IMG/VR virus record: IMGVR_UViG_3300036399_001501
Coordinates: 1-38,839 of that record
DNA: 38,839 bases
Direction: 5' to 3' (one strand)
From: a virus
Shown here: positions 1-7,445 of the stretch, piece by piece
Position numbering within the stretch: the first letter of the stretch is position 1
Layout: each line of letters starts with the position of its first letter
Notes under the pieces: generated by a model
What the model saw: the letters and a program-made list of their open reading frames with translations, nothing else
Databases searched by the model: none
What the model was told of the DNA's origin: nothing
Translations under genes and position numbers: made by a program

Positions 1-127
1 CCCCAGCGGGTTTTGTCCAAGTGCCAGAAGACGTGAAGATTTGGATATTGGCGCTTCCAGTAGATACCGGAACTTCATTTCCAGCAGAATCTTTAATATA
101 TGGTTTATTATCGCTTTTTATGTAAAA
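1..127. repeat. Terminal direct repeat, left copy (contig closure)
   Basis: The first 127 bases are identical to the last 127 bases of the window (38713-38839). The repeat lies inside one open reading frame that continues correctly across the join. This is best read as a k-mer-length assembly overlap marking a circular or circularly permuted genome, not a biological terminal repeat. Confidence 0.97.
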
Positions 128-211
128 AGCGGCATCGCCAGAATTTGGCGTGATGCCGGTAGATTGCGTGAATATAGCTGCATTTGCAAAATGTCTGTCT
201 GGTGGTGGCAT
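1..211 (-). CDS. Glycine-rich tail fibre, N-terminal part (continues at 38712)
   Basis: This is the 5' part of the gene whose remainder lies at 37943-38712. Joining the two across the circular closure gives 981 bp, or 326 aa. The ATG at 209-211 has a good Shine-Dalgarno (AAAGGAG) nine bases upstream. The N-terminus starts MPPPDRHFANAAIFTQSTG and reads like a virion-attachment segment of a fibre. The frame then runs into a TWTKPAG motif and a glycine-rich domain in the other half. It lies between a 79-aa gene upstream and a small fibre-associated gene downstream on the circle. Role: virion-surface host recognition, inferred from the domain type. It looks partial here only because the linear window cuts it. 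Confidence 0.85.
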   Translation of the reverse strand, partial: MPPPDRHFANAAIFTQSTGITPNSGDAAFYIKSDNKPYIKDSAGNEVPVSTGSANIQIFTSSGTWTKPAG

Positions 212-214
212 AAA

Positions 215-454
215 TTAAAACTCCTTTTGTTTCCACTGACGCTCGACCCGATCATCAAACCAAACGAGGTTTGGTTCCCACTCGCCGTCTAAAGGCATGT
301 CGATTTTGACGACTGGGACGATCTGCGGATCGACCCAATTTTCGGGGAGAGGATATGGCCGGATTGTATCGATGCGTGGCTCGTCGTTTTCGTCCAGCAC
401 GATGCTGGAGAGTTCTTGGCGTCCGTCTGCGAATATAAGTCCGTATGTTCTCAT
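215..454 (-). CDS. Small hypothetical protein between two fibre genes
   Basis: A 79-aa acidic, tryptophan-rich protein with no signal or membrane segment. The frame is open further upstream to 658, but that extension is antisense-like, proline/serine-rich, and overlaps the end of the preceding fibre gene (468-2141). The ATG at 452-454 fits better: it leaves a 13-nt gap after that gene. The end of the protein (VWFDDRVERQWKQKEF) lies 3 nt before the next fibre start at 211. The position between two fibres suggests a fibre-associated or assembly role, but I recognise no domain. No clear Shine-Dalgarno is visible. Confidence 0.65.
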   Translation of the reverse strand: MRTYGLIFADGRQELSSIVLDENDEPRIDTIRPYPLPENWVDPQIVPVVKIDMPLDGEWEPNLVWFDDRVERQWKQKEF

Positions 455-467
455 GGTGTGTGTTTGG

Positions 468-2141
468 TTAAGTTCCGTATGCGATTTCGACGGCATCGAC
501 GCTGGCGACCCAGCGCCAGATTTCGCTGGTGATGCCTGTGACTTCGACTTTGAGCGCGTCGTTGGTGTCGTTGGCAGAGAGTGCGATGGATGTGCCTGCG
601 GCGTTGTCTGTGCCGATGGTGATGGGCGCGTAAACTTCGCTTGTCGTTCCACTGACATTTTTTAAAGCATACTGGCGCAAGTAGTGTGCTACTGCTGTGC
701 CGTCTGACTTCACGCCAGAGATGTTGATCGTGAAGGCGAAGATTTTCCCGCTGGGGATCGTGAGGCGAGTTGCGCTGCCGTCCAAGAACAATTCGACTGC
801 CGCGTTGGTCGTGGTCTTGTTGCGGAGGACGAAGCGAGCGCGTTGGGCGTCGCCGTTGGCTGCAAATCGACCATTTGCGTGAGATTGTTGCCCGTAGCGG
901 TCTGCTAAACCTGCGAATCCGCCAAGAATGGAAGTGTAGGAAGCAGATGTTGCATTTCCTAAATTAACGTCTCCTCCACCAGCAATAACAGAAGAAAGGC
1001 CTGATGCAACATTTGTTCTGCCGCCACCCACAAAAATTGTGGTTGATGTTGCTGCTGAATTTGAGAGTCCGCCACAAATAACGCTGTATGATCCTGTGCA
1101 CGAATTTGAGTTTCCTCCAACAACCAATCCGAAAATATTAGATGCTGTATTATTTGCGCCTCCTAAAATTGCAGAATTTGATCCGCTTGCAACCTGAGTG
1201 TTTGCTGTTTTTACTAATTGCAAATCCACCGCACTTGCCCCCCTTGCATTTCCACCAACCGTAGTCCCGTCTGGCTTGGGGCCAAGTATAAACGCCCCCG
1301 TGCCTTTCGGCGTGAGGACGAGGCTGGAGTTGGTCTGACCAGCATGGTCGTTGCGGATGGCTACATTGTTCTGGGTGGCGGTGGTAGCATCGTCGATCAC
1401 GATGTCGCTGCCCTGCACAGCATAACCACCTGTGCCATTTGCCCGGGGAACTGCGTTATCTACGGAGCCAGCGGGGCCACCGATAGCACGGATTGCTGTT
1501 CTAAATGAGTCTTGTGCTGCTCCAAATCCAAGTCCATTAAAGCTGATATTAGCACCATTATATAATTCGATGCCTCCAGAACTTATTCCTGTTTTTGCTT
1601 CATCATTATCTGGACTAAAATTTCCAACTTGGAGGTATCCAGCTGAAATATTTAAACCACCTGACATCGTGTCGCCAGTTTTGGCAACCGCTCCAATGTC
1701 GGCGGGAGTGGGCAGCGGAGCAAATGGGGCCCAAAAAGATGGGCTAGAATTTGGCGATTCATCACTTGCTGGCGATACACATAAATAAAAATCACCCGCA
1801 TAGCTCACGACATTATTCACTTGGTAGTTAACCTGGTTGCTATACCCTCCTTTGTATAAAAAGGCTGAGTCAGCTTTGGCCCCTTGCGCTGCGGTTGCTG
1901 CGCCAATGTCAGCGGGCGTGAGCGCATCCGCGCCGCCCGTGGCGTGGGTAGTGGCGTGCGCGTCGGGGGCCCCTCCGCCTCCACCAGCAGAAGGCGTCTG
2001 CGGCACATACTCGTCGATGGAGGACGAGTAAACGAGTGTCTGCCCATTGGTGGGCTTCACCCCGGACACGAAAGTGCCGTTGATCTTGAGCGCGTCCGCC
2101 GTTCCCGAGTCAGGATAGAGGGGCGAGGTGGAAAAACCCAT
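468..2141 (-). CDS. Tail fibre with CBM5/12-like module and YadA-head-like repeats
   Basis: A 557-aa virion fibre candidate. Around residues 95-145 there is a pattern Y-x-V-x-N-x-V-x-Y-x-G-x-x-Y ending in S-x-x-F-W, like the small carbohydrate-binding ChiC/CBM5/12 modules found in phage fibres. Residues about 320-410 carry repeated GG-x-x-N-x-A / S-x-I-x-GG units, which resemble the left-handed beta-roll of YadA-type trimeric adhesin heads. The C-terminal approximately 150 aa are beta-rich. Start ATG at 2139-2141, 3 nt after the stop of the preceding gene, so probably translationally coupled. Role: receptor or surface-glycan recognition, inferred from domain architecture. The central stretch is more AT-rich than its flanks, as expected for a swapped receptor module. 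Confidence 0.8.
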   Translation of the reverse strand: MGFSTSPLYPDSGTADALKINGTFVSGVKPTNGQTLVYSSSIDEYVPQTPSAGGGGGAPDAHATTHATGGADALTPADIGAATAAQGAKADSAFLYKGGYSNQVNYQVNNVVSYAGDFYLCVSPASDESPNSSPSFWAPFAPLPTPADIGAVAKTGDTMSGGLNISAGYLQVGNFSPDNDEAKTGISSGGIELYNGANISFNGLGFGAAQDSFRTAIRAIGGPAGSVDNAVPRANGTGGYAVQGSDIVIDDATTATQNNVAIRNDHAGQTNSSLVLTPKGTGAFILGPKPDGTTVGGNARGASAVDLQLVKTANTQVASGSNSAILGGANNTASNIFGLVVGGNSNSCTGSYSVICGGLSNSAATSTTIFVGGGRTNVASGLSSVIAGGGDVNLGNATSASYTSILGGFAGLADRYGQQSHANGRFAANGDAQRARFVLRNKTTTNAAVELFLDGSATRLTIPSGKIFAFTINISGVKSDGTAVAHYLRQYALKNVSGTTSEVYAPITIGTDNAAGTSIALSANDTNDALKVEVTGITSEIWRWVASVDAVEIAYGT

Positions 2142-2144
2142 GTC

Positions 2145-2936
2145 TTAGATGTAGAGCGCGGTCATGTGCAGGTTTGCCGATCCGAGAGTCTTGGTCGGGC
2201 CGGTCGTGGAGTTTGTCACCGCGATGCCGGCGGAGAGTGGGATGCCCACAAGCCCCGCGTTAAAGGAAAAGGTCGTCTGCGCTGGCACGGCCAGCACCAT
2301 CACAGGCACAGAGCCATCGGCCGGGATCGTGGCTGAGTTGAAAAGGTGGATGAATTGAGCCGGTCCCGAGTTGTAGCCTGAGATCGAGTAGAGCGTGCCA
2401 GCCGAGTTCTTGAATACGCGCCCGCTTTCGTAGGCTGTGCTATTGCCCAGCAGGACGGCGCTTGGCGTCACCGGCAGGGGCGTGCCGGAGGCGGAGCCTT
2501 GCACGGTGAGCACATCCGCGCTTGGCGTGCCAGCCGTGCCCAAGGCAGGTTGCTTGGCAGCAGTGGCCGCACCGGCAGGCAGGGCGGAGCTGGAGACAAC
2601 CACCGCGCCGGTATTGCAAGCCGTCACCTTGCCGTCGAGGCTGGTCAGGCGCGTGGTCTGCGTAGTCTGAGCGGCTTCCGTGGCAGGAGCGGCGATGATC
2701 TTGGCCAGGATCGCGGCCGAGGTCGTTTCCGTGGCAGCGCCGGTGGGAAGCGTGGAGGATTTTACTACGACGCCGTTGGTCGTGCCAGCGGTCGTCTGGT
2801 CGATAGAGACCGTGCCGATTGAGACCGTGCCGGAAAAGGCCAGGCCGACATCGAGTTTGCCGTCGGAGGTGACAGCGACTGGGCGCACGATGCCGGACGC
2901 GTCACGGCCAGCAATGAGGGAGGCGGGGGAGTTCAT
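2145..2936 (-). CDS. Virion structural protein, fibre/baseplate-like
   Basis: A 263-aa Ala/Thr/Ser-rich protein with low lysine and few charged residues. The N-terminus (SLIAGRDASGIVRPVAVTSDGKL) resembles surface-exposed virion proteins found beside fibres. Internal near-repeats (VVVKSSTLPTGAATE and VVVSSSALPAGAATA) point to a duplicated beta-structured unit. No catalytic motif is visible. Its ATG at 2936 lies 6 nt downstream of a TTGACAC/TATAAT-like box (2943-2963), and its stop lies 3 nt before the large fibre start. Probably a tail or fibre-base protein; the family is unassigned. Confidence 0.7.
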   Translation of the reverse strand: MNSPASLIAGRDASGIVRPVAVTSDGKLDVGLAFSGTVSIGTVSIDQTTAGTTNGVVVKSSTLPTGAATETTSAAILAKIIAAPATEAAQTTQTTRLTSLDGKVTACNTGAVVVSSSALPAGAATAAKQPALGTAGTPSADVLTVQGSASGTPLPVTPSAVLLGNSTAYESGRVFKNSAGTLYSISGYNSGPAQFIHLFNSATIPADGSVPVMVLAVPAQTTFSFNAGLVGIPLSAGIAVTNSTTGPTKTLGSANLHMTALYI

Positions 2937-2942
2937 GGGTTA

Positions 2943-2963
2943 ATTATAGGTAGAGGGTGTCAA
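2943..2963 (-). promoter_or_regulatory. TTGACAC-N-TATAAT box (site 3)
   Basis: On the minus strand TTGACA and TATAAT occur 9 nt apart, ending 6 nt before the ATG of 2145-2936. Almost the same string occurs at 9366-9386 and 34669-34689. The 9-nt spacing is too short for an ordinary sigma70 promoter, so its function is open. Confidence 0.45.
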
Positions 2964-2970
2964 GTGGGGG

Positions 2971-3678
2971 TTATTGGAAGGTGGCGGAGTAGCGGCGAAC
3001 CTCGCCTCGGCGGAGCCAGGCGTCGTCCATGCGCTGCATCAAGACGCCTTCGGCGCGGACGAATTGGAACTGGCTCTTGTCGTATTGCCCGTCCTCAGCC
3101 AGCGTCTCGGCAACGGCGTAGAATTTAATGTAGTCCGCCAGGAAAGTCGGGATGCGGTGGCGGAGCCAGAACGTGGTATCTGTCGGGAGGTTGCCGGTCG
3201 TCGCTTGGATTGCCTCGTAGCAGTCGCCGGTCGTGTTGTAATAAACCAAGTCGCCCTTGGCATAAGTCGTGCCGGAGCTAAAAGCCGTGTCGGTAAACCG
3301 GGGAATGGGCAGGGCAAAGAACACATACACATCGCCGGTCGTGTAAGCCGCGTCTGTGATGGTGAGGGCGTCATCCGTCAAAACAAATTCCAGCTCATCG
3401 GCGATGCCCGTGGCGGCGGGGTCCGAAGCATACACAGCCTCGACAGCGCCAATCGGCGTGAGGCCAGTTTGGTAGAGCGCAATGCTCCCTGCCACCACCG
3501 CTCTCTGCTCGATCTGCGTGGTGTCGGGCCAATCATAAAACCCCCAAGCCAGCGCGGCCGCCGTCGTCGCATACTCGGCAATCGCCGATGCCTGCGAAGG
3601 CAGCAAACTCTGCTCAGGATCAATGCCCATGCGCTGGATGATCCCATCGCGGATCGTGCGGTAAGGTGTCGTCTTCAT
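2971..3678 (-). CDS. Head-tail connector/adaptor-like protein
   Basis: A 235-aa protein starting with ATG at 3678, in a 4-nt ATGA overlap with the portal stop, which supports co-translation with the portal. The N-terminal approximately 60 residues are helical (TIRDGIIQRMGIDPEQ, AIAEYATTAAALAWGFYDW), as in short-tailed phage adaptor proteins placed right after the portal. Residues about 140-175 (YAKGDLVYYNTTGDCYEAI followed by a FW motif) resemble the carbohydrate-binding-like module of the fibre at 468-2141. Function is inferred from position and fold pattern: it probably forms the ring between portal and tail. The adaptor assignment is moderate, and a tail-tube-like role is possible. Confidence 0.7.
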   Translation of the reverse strand: MKTTPYRTIRDGIIQRMGIDPEQSLLPSQASAIAEYATTAAALAWGFYDWPDTTQIEQRAVVAGSIALYQTGLTPIGAVEAVYASDPAATGIADELEFVLTDDALTITDAAYTTGDVYVFFALPIPRFTDTAFSSGTTYAKGDLVYYNTTGDCYEAIQATTGNLPTDTTFWLRHRIPTFLADYIKFYAVAETLAEDGQYDKSQFQFVRAEGVLMQRMDDAWLRRGEVRRYSATFQ

Positions 3679-5765
3679 TGCGCGGCTCCTTGTTGCAACG
3701 CGGGCAGAGTGCCTTGGCGGCCGATCTGGGCGTTTTGTTGTTGCTGGAGTTGGAAATTGAAGCCCTTCATGCGGGCGTCGATCATGTTGCGGAAAATCTC
3801 ATCCTGCTGGTAGCGCTGCTGCACGGCGGGGTTGGCCTGGATGATTCCCTGCAAGACTTGGGCGCGGAGCTGGTGGTTCTGCCCTTCGCCTGGGAGTTCC
3901 GGCTCGGTGCCTGCGGCAATCTTTGTGTAGGCCAGTTGCTCCTCGTTGGCTTCGATAGCGGCGGCGGGGCCGGGGTCGCGCACCAATAGGTCGGCAAGGT
4001 TGGGATCCACAGCGGCCATGATAAATTTCACAAGCCCGGCGCGGTCGATGACACCGGCGACGTCCATCGGGACGATGGCTTGGCTGATGTAGTTCAGCTT
4101 CACGCCGAGGGCTTCGGCGTCGAGGTTTCGGGAATCCCAATCCACCATGAGGTCGAACTTTCCCTGGATGCTCTCGCGGTCGGCTTGGAATGGTAGAGCC
4201 TGCCCGCCGGAGACGCGGAGGATTTGCACCGGCAGCATGTATTGCTGCATGAGCTGGTAGGTTTGGGTGATGATGGCTTTGAAGTCGCGCAGCCAGCGGT
4301 CCACCGTGTGCTGCGTGACCAAAGCGACATAGTTGGGGTCCACTCCTTCGCCTGCCATGCCGAAGTATTCGTTCACATCGCGGCGCACGGCGCGTTCGAT
4401 CTCGATGGTGCCCTGGTCGAAGGGCGGCGGCTGCATCCAGCCAAACTCATTCGGGCGGCGCTCGGGAATTTGCACGGCGGGGCCGAGCACGATGTCAAGT
4501 TTCCCCCTATTGCTCGGTATGCGCATTGGGGGAAGGATGGCGATTCCGGCGCGGTCGGTGCGGTAGTCGCGCTGGGTCTTGATCTCCGCCTGCATGGTCG
4601 AGACGATCTCGGGGATGCCACGGGCCTCTAGTATGCACCGGCTCACGCGCTCGCGGGCCAGCTCGATGAAAGGATACTCGCCGTGTGAGTAGGGGGAAAT
4701 CTCCTCCTTGGCGAAGATGTCCACATTCGGGTGCATGACGCGGCACATGACCTTGGTGGCCCCGGTCTTCTCGTCGGTCTCCTTGCTGTAAACATGCCAG
4801 ATTTCCACCAGGTCGCGGTGGTCTTGCCAGAGGATTGAGTCGCGGCGGTTCTGGTTCTGCTGCGAATACACCGGCCACAGGCTTGCGCCTTTGTAGTTCT
4901 CGGCCTTCTCGTAAAAATCTTGGGGGTAGCCTTCGGTAAGCGTGCGCTCTTCCAGCTCCTCGCAAGTCACCATCTCGCGGCGGGCGATCCATGGGGCACG
5001 CTGCAAGTCGTAGGTGGCGGTGGGGAAGATGATGTCGTTGAAAGGCTCAAGGGCCGTCCATTCGGGTTTGCTCTCGAAGATGTATGGCTCCGTGTATTCC
5101 ACCGCGCCGCCTTCGCGCAGCTTGCGGATATTGGCAGCCGTGCCGGTGCCGGGGGCGAATTGCTCGGCAAGCTCAATGGCGACTTCCTCTTGGAGAGGGT
5201 CGAGGATGGCACCGATAAACATGGCGAGCGGTGAGTTTGGGTCGCCTTGCTCTTGGGCCATGATGATGATGTCTTCGAGGCTAATGGATTTCTCCTCAAT
5301 GCGTGTCGTCGTTTTCCAAAACACACCCATGATGGCGAGGCCGTAGGTGGCGCGGATGTTGAGGGCGAGTTCCAGTTCGCGTCGGAGGTCGGAGGCGCAG
5401 TGGGTGAAGAGCATCCATTTCAGCACCGATTCGGCAGCCGTGCGCGACATGGCGTCGGTTGACTCCACCGGCATCATCTGCAAGCGGGCGGCAAAGGTGG
5501 AGGTGAGGCAAAGCTGGGTCTCACGATTGCAAACCAGATCAGCCAAGCGGATGCGGGCATCGCTCGCTCCTTCCCAGGGGAACACATTTTTGCCGAGGTT
5601 CTCAGCCCACTTGCGGCCATCCGAGGACTGCCCATCCCAGAGCGACATGCGGGTGTCATAGTTCCGGCTGCGGACGCTGGAGAACCAACTGCCATCGGTG
5701 GCGGCTTGCGTGAGCTCGCCCACCCAATACTTCGTGTCGCGGTCTGGCTTGTCGTCTTCGGTCAT
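3675..5765 (-). CDS. Portal protein
   Basis: Approximately 696 aa, matching the large portals of P22-/SU10-like podoviruses. Features: a KYWVGELTQA-type N-terminus, a long helical wing region, a central stem zone (FGMAGEGVDPNYVALVTQHTVDRW) and a Gln-rich helical C-terminal barrel (RMKGFNFQLQQQQN). Portals form the dodecameric vertex that binds terminase and passes DNA. The frame is open up to an ATG at 5840, which would add 25 aa. I prefer the ATG at 5763-5765 because the extension is unlike a portal start. Neither start has a strong Shine-Dalgarno. The downstream adaptor gene overlaps by 4 nt. A tRNA gene lies just upstream. Confidence 0.85.
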   Translation of the reverse strand: MTEDDKPDRDTKYWVGELTQAATDGSWFSSVRSRNYDTRMSLWDGQSSDGRKWAENLGKNVFPWEGASDARIRLADLVCNRETQLCLTSTFAARLQMMPVESTDAMSRTAAESVLKWMLFTHCASDLRRELELALNIRATYGLAIMGVFWKTTTRIEEKSISLEDIIIMAQEQGDPNSPLAMFIGAILDPLQEEVAIELAEQFAPGTGTAANIRKLREGGAVEYTEPYIFESKPEWTALEPFNDIIFPTATYDLQRAPWIARREMVTCEELEERTLTEGYPQDFYEKAENYKGASLWPVYSQQNQNRRDSILWQDHRDLVEIWHVYSKETDEKTGATKVMCRVMHPNVDIFAKEEISPYSHGEYPFIELARERVSRCILEARGIPEIVSTMQAEIKTQRDYRTDRAGIAILPPMRIPSNRGKLDIVLGPAVQIPERRPNEFGWMQPPPFDQGTIEIERAVRRDVNEYFGMAGEGVDPNYVALVTQHTVDRWLRDFKAIITQTYQLMQQYMLPVQILRVSGGQALPFQADRESIQGKFDLMVDWDSRNLDAEALGVKLNYISQAIVPMDVAGVIDRAGLVKFIMAAVDPNLADLLVRDPGPAAAIEANEEQLAYTKIAAGTEPELPGEGQNHQLRAQVLQGIIQANPAVQQRYQQDEIFRNMIDARMKGFNFQLQQQQNAQIGRQGTLPALQQGAAQ

Positions 5766-5872
5766 GTGGAGAAAGAGTTGCCAGAGGCCGCTTTTGATGC
5801 GGTTACGGCCTGCGCGTAATGAATGACCAGGGAAAAACATAACCCCGCCGCAATGCGTATGCTGGCAAAAAG

Positions 5873-5946
5873 TGGTAGCAGGCCACGGAATTGAACCGTG
5901 TTCTCAAGGGTATGAGCCTTGCGAGTTGCCGTTTCTCTCGCCTGCA
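5873..5946 (-). tRNA. tRNA with CAT anticodon (Met or lysidine-type Ile)
   Basis: A 74-nt cloverleaf read on the minus strand. Acceptor stem: six pairs plus a U:U at the first position. D arm GAG/CTC. Anticodon stem CAAGG/CCTTG with a 7-nt loop CTCATAC, so the anticodon is CAT. Variable loop AGAA. T arm CACGG/CCGTG with loop TTCAATT. Discriminator A, followed by an encoded CCA. The anticodon stem lacks the three consecutive G-C pairs of initiator tRNA, so an elongator Met or Ile(CAU) tRNA is more likely. It sits inside the virion operon, between 5962-6309 and the portal, so it would be processed from the late transcript. Confidence 0.85.
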
Positions 5947-5961
5947 ATGTGAAAATATCCA

Positions 5962-6309
5962 TCATGCTGCTTTGAGGCCCGGCATGAGAATCATGGTCTT
6001 GCCTGTGCCGCCGCACCGCACGGTGCATTGCGGGAAGTTGCGCTTAAACCAGGCAATGAAATCGGGATCGTTCCAGCAACCGGGCACTTTCCAGTTCCAG
6101 AAGTGGTAGATCTGTGGGTCCACGGAAAGCGTCATAGCGCCCACGCCCTCAATCGAGCGGAGGTCCTGCTTGGCATGGTCGGCAGCGATGAGATGCTGGC
6201 GGGCGTCGGCCTGCACAGCCTGGGAGTTCCACTGCGCGAAGAGTTCGTTCTTGGCCCCTTCGGCCACTTCGCCAGGTATGTCGCTGAGTGCTTCTTTGAG
6301 GATTTCCAT
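5962..6309 (-). CDS. Hypothetical virion-module protein
   Basis: A 115-aa soluble protein with an acidic helical N-terminus and a compact Trp/Cys-containing C-terminus (PQIYHFWNWKVPGCWNDPDF). No domain is recognised. It lies between the major capsid and portal genes, 15 nt before the tRNA. Upstream, the 12-bp hairpin at 6337-6371 separates it from the capsid gene and may lower its expression. Plausible roles are head completion or decoration, from position only. Confidence 0.6.
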   Translation of the reverse strand: MEILKEALSDIPGEVAEGAKNELFAQWNSQAVQADARQHLIAADHAKQDLRSIEGVGAMTLSVDPQIYHFWNWKVPGCWNDPDFIAWFKRNFPQCTVRCGGTGKTMILMPGLKAA

Positions 6310-6336
6310 TTGGTAAAACTAAATCCCCTGCCCCGT

Positions 6337-6371
6337 TTGCCGGGGGCCATCGTCGAGACGGCCCCCGGCAA
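6337..6371 (-). terminator. Strong GC hairpin after the capsid gene
   Basis: A perfect 12-bp inverted repeat (TTGCCGGGGGCC / GGCCCCCGGCAA) with an 11-nt loop, 16 nt downstream of the capsid stop. There is no clean U-tract, although a TTTAGTTTT stretch follows some 20 nt on. Probably an attenuator or transcript-end stabiliser that keeps capsid expression above the following genes. Confidence 0.6.
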
Positions 6372-6387
6372 GGGCTGGGGGGCGGGA

Positions 6388-7398
6388 TTATGTGGTCGCT
6401 GCGAATTTTCCGAGAACCTGCGGGTTCGAGACCGCTACGCCGAAGATGGCGTCGCAGAAGCCACGGCGGCCACCGCCACGGTCTTCAAGCTCTTCCATGC
6501 GGGGCTTGCGGTTGAATCCGATGGAGACCAGATCCATGTCGAGCACGTAGCCACGGGCAGCGGAGACCGCTGCGGCCGCGCCATTGGCAAGGTAGGTGGA
6601 AACGTGGAGGGCCAGGATGCCGAAGTCGCCTTCGTAGATGTCGATGGTGTTCACGATCTTCTTGTCTTCCGCGTTGGAGTTGAAGGTGCGCACGGTGCTC
6701 ATCACGTTGGTCGATGCCGTCGCAGTCCGGATGAAGTTTGTGAACGCACGCTTGAGGGCGACGCCGCAAACGAGGTCGTAGTTCCGGCGAGCGCGGCGCA
6801 CACTGTAGATCGACTGGAGCACGTCGATCACGTTGTTCTCAGTGAGAGAAGTGGTCGCGGTCGTGTTGATCGAGGCGGCGGGGGTGCGGAACGTGGAGTC
6901 CACGGCGGTCGCTGTATCGGCCTGCGCGGTGGCTTTGATCCACTCGCCGATGCCACGGGTGCGGTAGGGGGTCGATCCCGATTGCACCACGCTGTCGTTG
7001 TCGGAGCCCATGATGGCCTCGATGTCGATCTTCAGCTCAACGAGGGCCTTGGCTGCGGCTTTGTTGAAGGCTTGCTTTTTGCCAACGCCTGCGAGGTCGG
7101 CGACATTCTCAACAAGGTCGTCCACTTGGAACGCCCGGCGCACCTTTTGGATGCGGCCCGAGAGGAGAACGCGGTTGGCGTGCTCGTCGTCGAAGGTGGA
7201 AACGTCGTCGTTAGCGAGGACGCCTGCGGTTTGTGGGTCGGAGTAGCGGTCGGCTGGCCATTGGAAAAGCACGTTGGCTGGCTCCTTGGACTTTTTGCAC
7301 ATGGAGAACAGAGGTGTGTCGCCGGGCTCGATGAGGACCATTGCGTCGGAGATGTCCTCGCGCTGGCCTTTGACTGTGGTGATGGGTGTAGCTGCCAT
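6388..7398 (-). CDS. Major capsid protein, SU10-like (DUF5309-type)
   Basis: A 336-aa protein with the N-terminal pattern of the SU10/DUF5309 major head proteins: EDISDAMVLIEPGDTPLFSM near residues 14-33, then a long helix about residues 85-130 and a beta-rich C-terminal half. It would form the HK97-fold icosahedral shell. Context agrees: scaffold-like gene directly upstream (7446-8486), portal downstream, and a strong hairpin after the stop (6337-6371). Start ATG at 7398; only a weak Shine-Dalgarno is visible. Family assignment is from remembered sequence pattern. Confidence 0.85.
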   Translation of the reverse strand: MAATPITTVKGQREDISDAMVLIEPGDTPLFSMCKKSKEPANVLFQWPADRYSDPQTAGVLANDDVSTFDDEHANRVLLSGRIQKVRRAFQVDDLVENVADLAGVGKKQAFNKAAAKALVELKIDIEAIMGSDNDSVVQSGSTPYRTRGIGEWIKATAQADTATAVDSTFRTPAASINTTATTSLTENNVIDVLQSIYSVRRARRNYDLVCGVALKRAFTNFIRTATASTNVMSTVRTFNSNAEDKKIVNTIDIYEGDFGILALHVSTYLANGAAAAVSAARGYVLDMDLVSIGFNRKPRMEELEDRGGGRRGFCDAIFGVAVSNPQVLGKFAATT

Positions 7399-7445
7399 AG
7401 TATTCTGGGGGTGGGGTTAGGTTTGGGGGGGGGTATTAGGGTTGG

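Noticed and set aside
1-127. Long terminal repeat or cos-like end
   Set aside because: The repeat equals a typical k-mer overlap and lies inside one intact gene, so it is an assembly mark.
5873-5946. Initiator tRNA
   Set aside because: Although the first acceptor pair is mismatched, the anticodon stem lacks the three G-C pairs of initiator tRNA.
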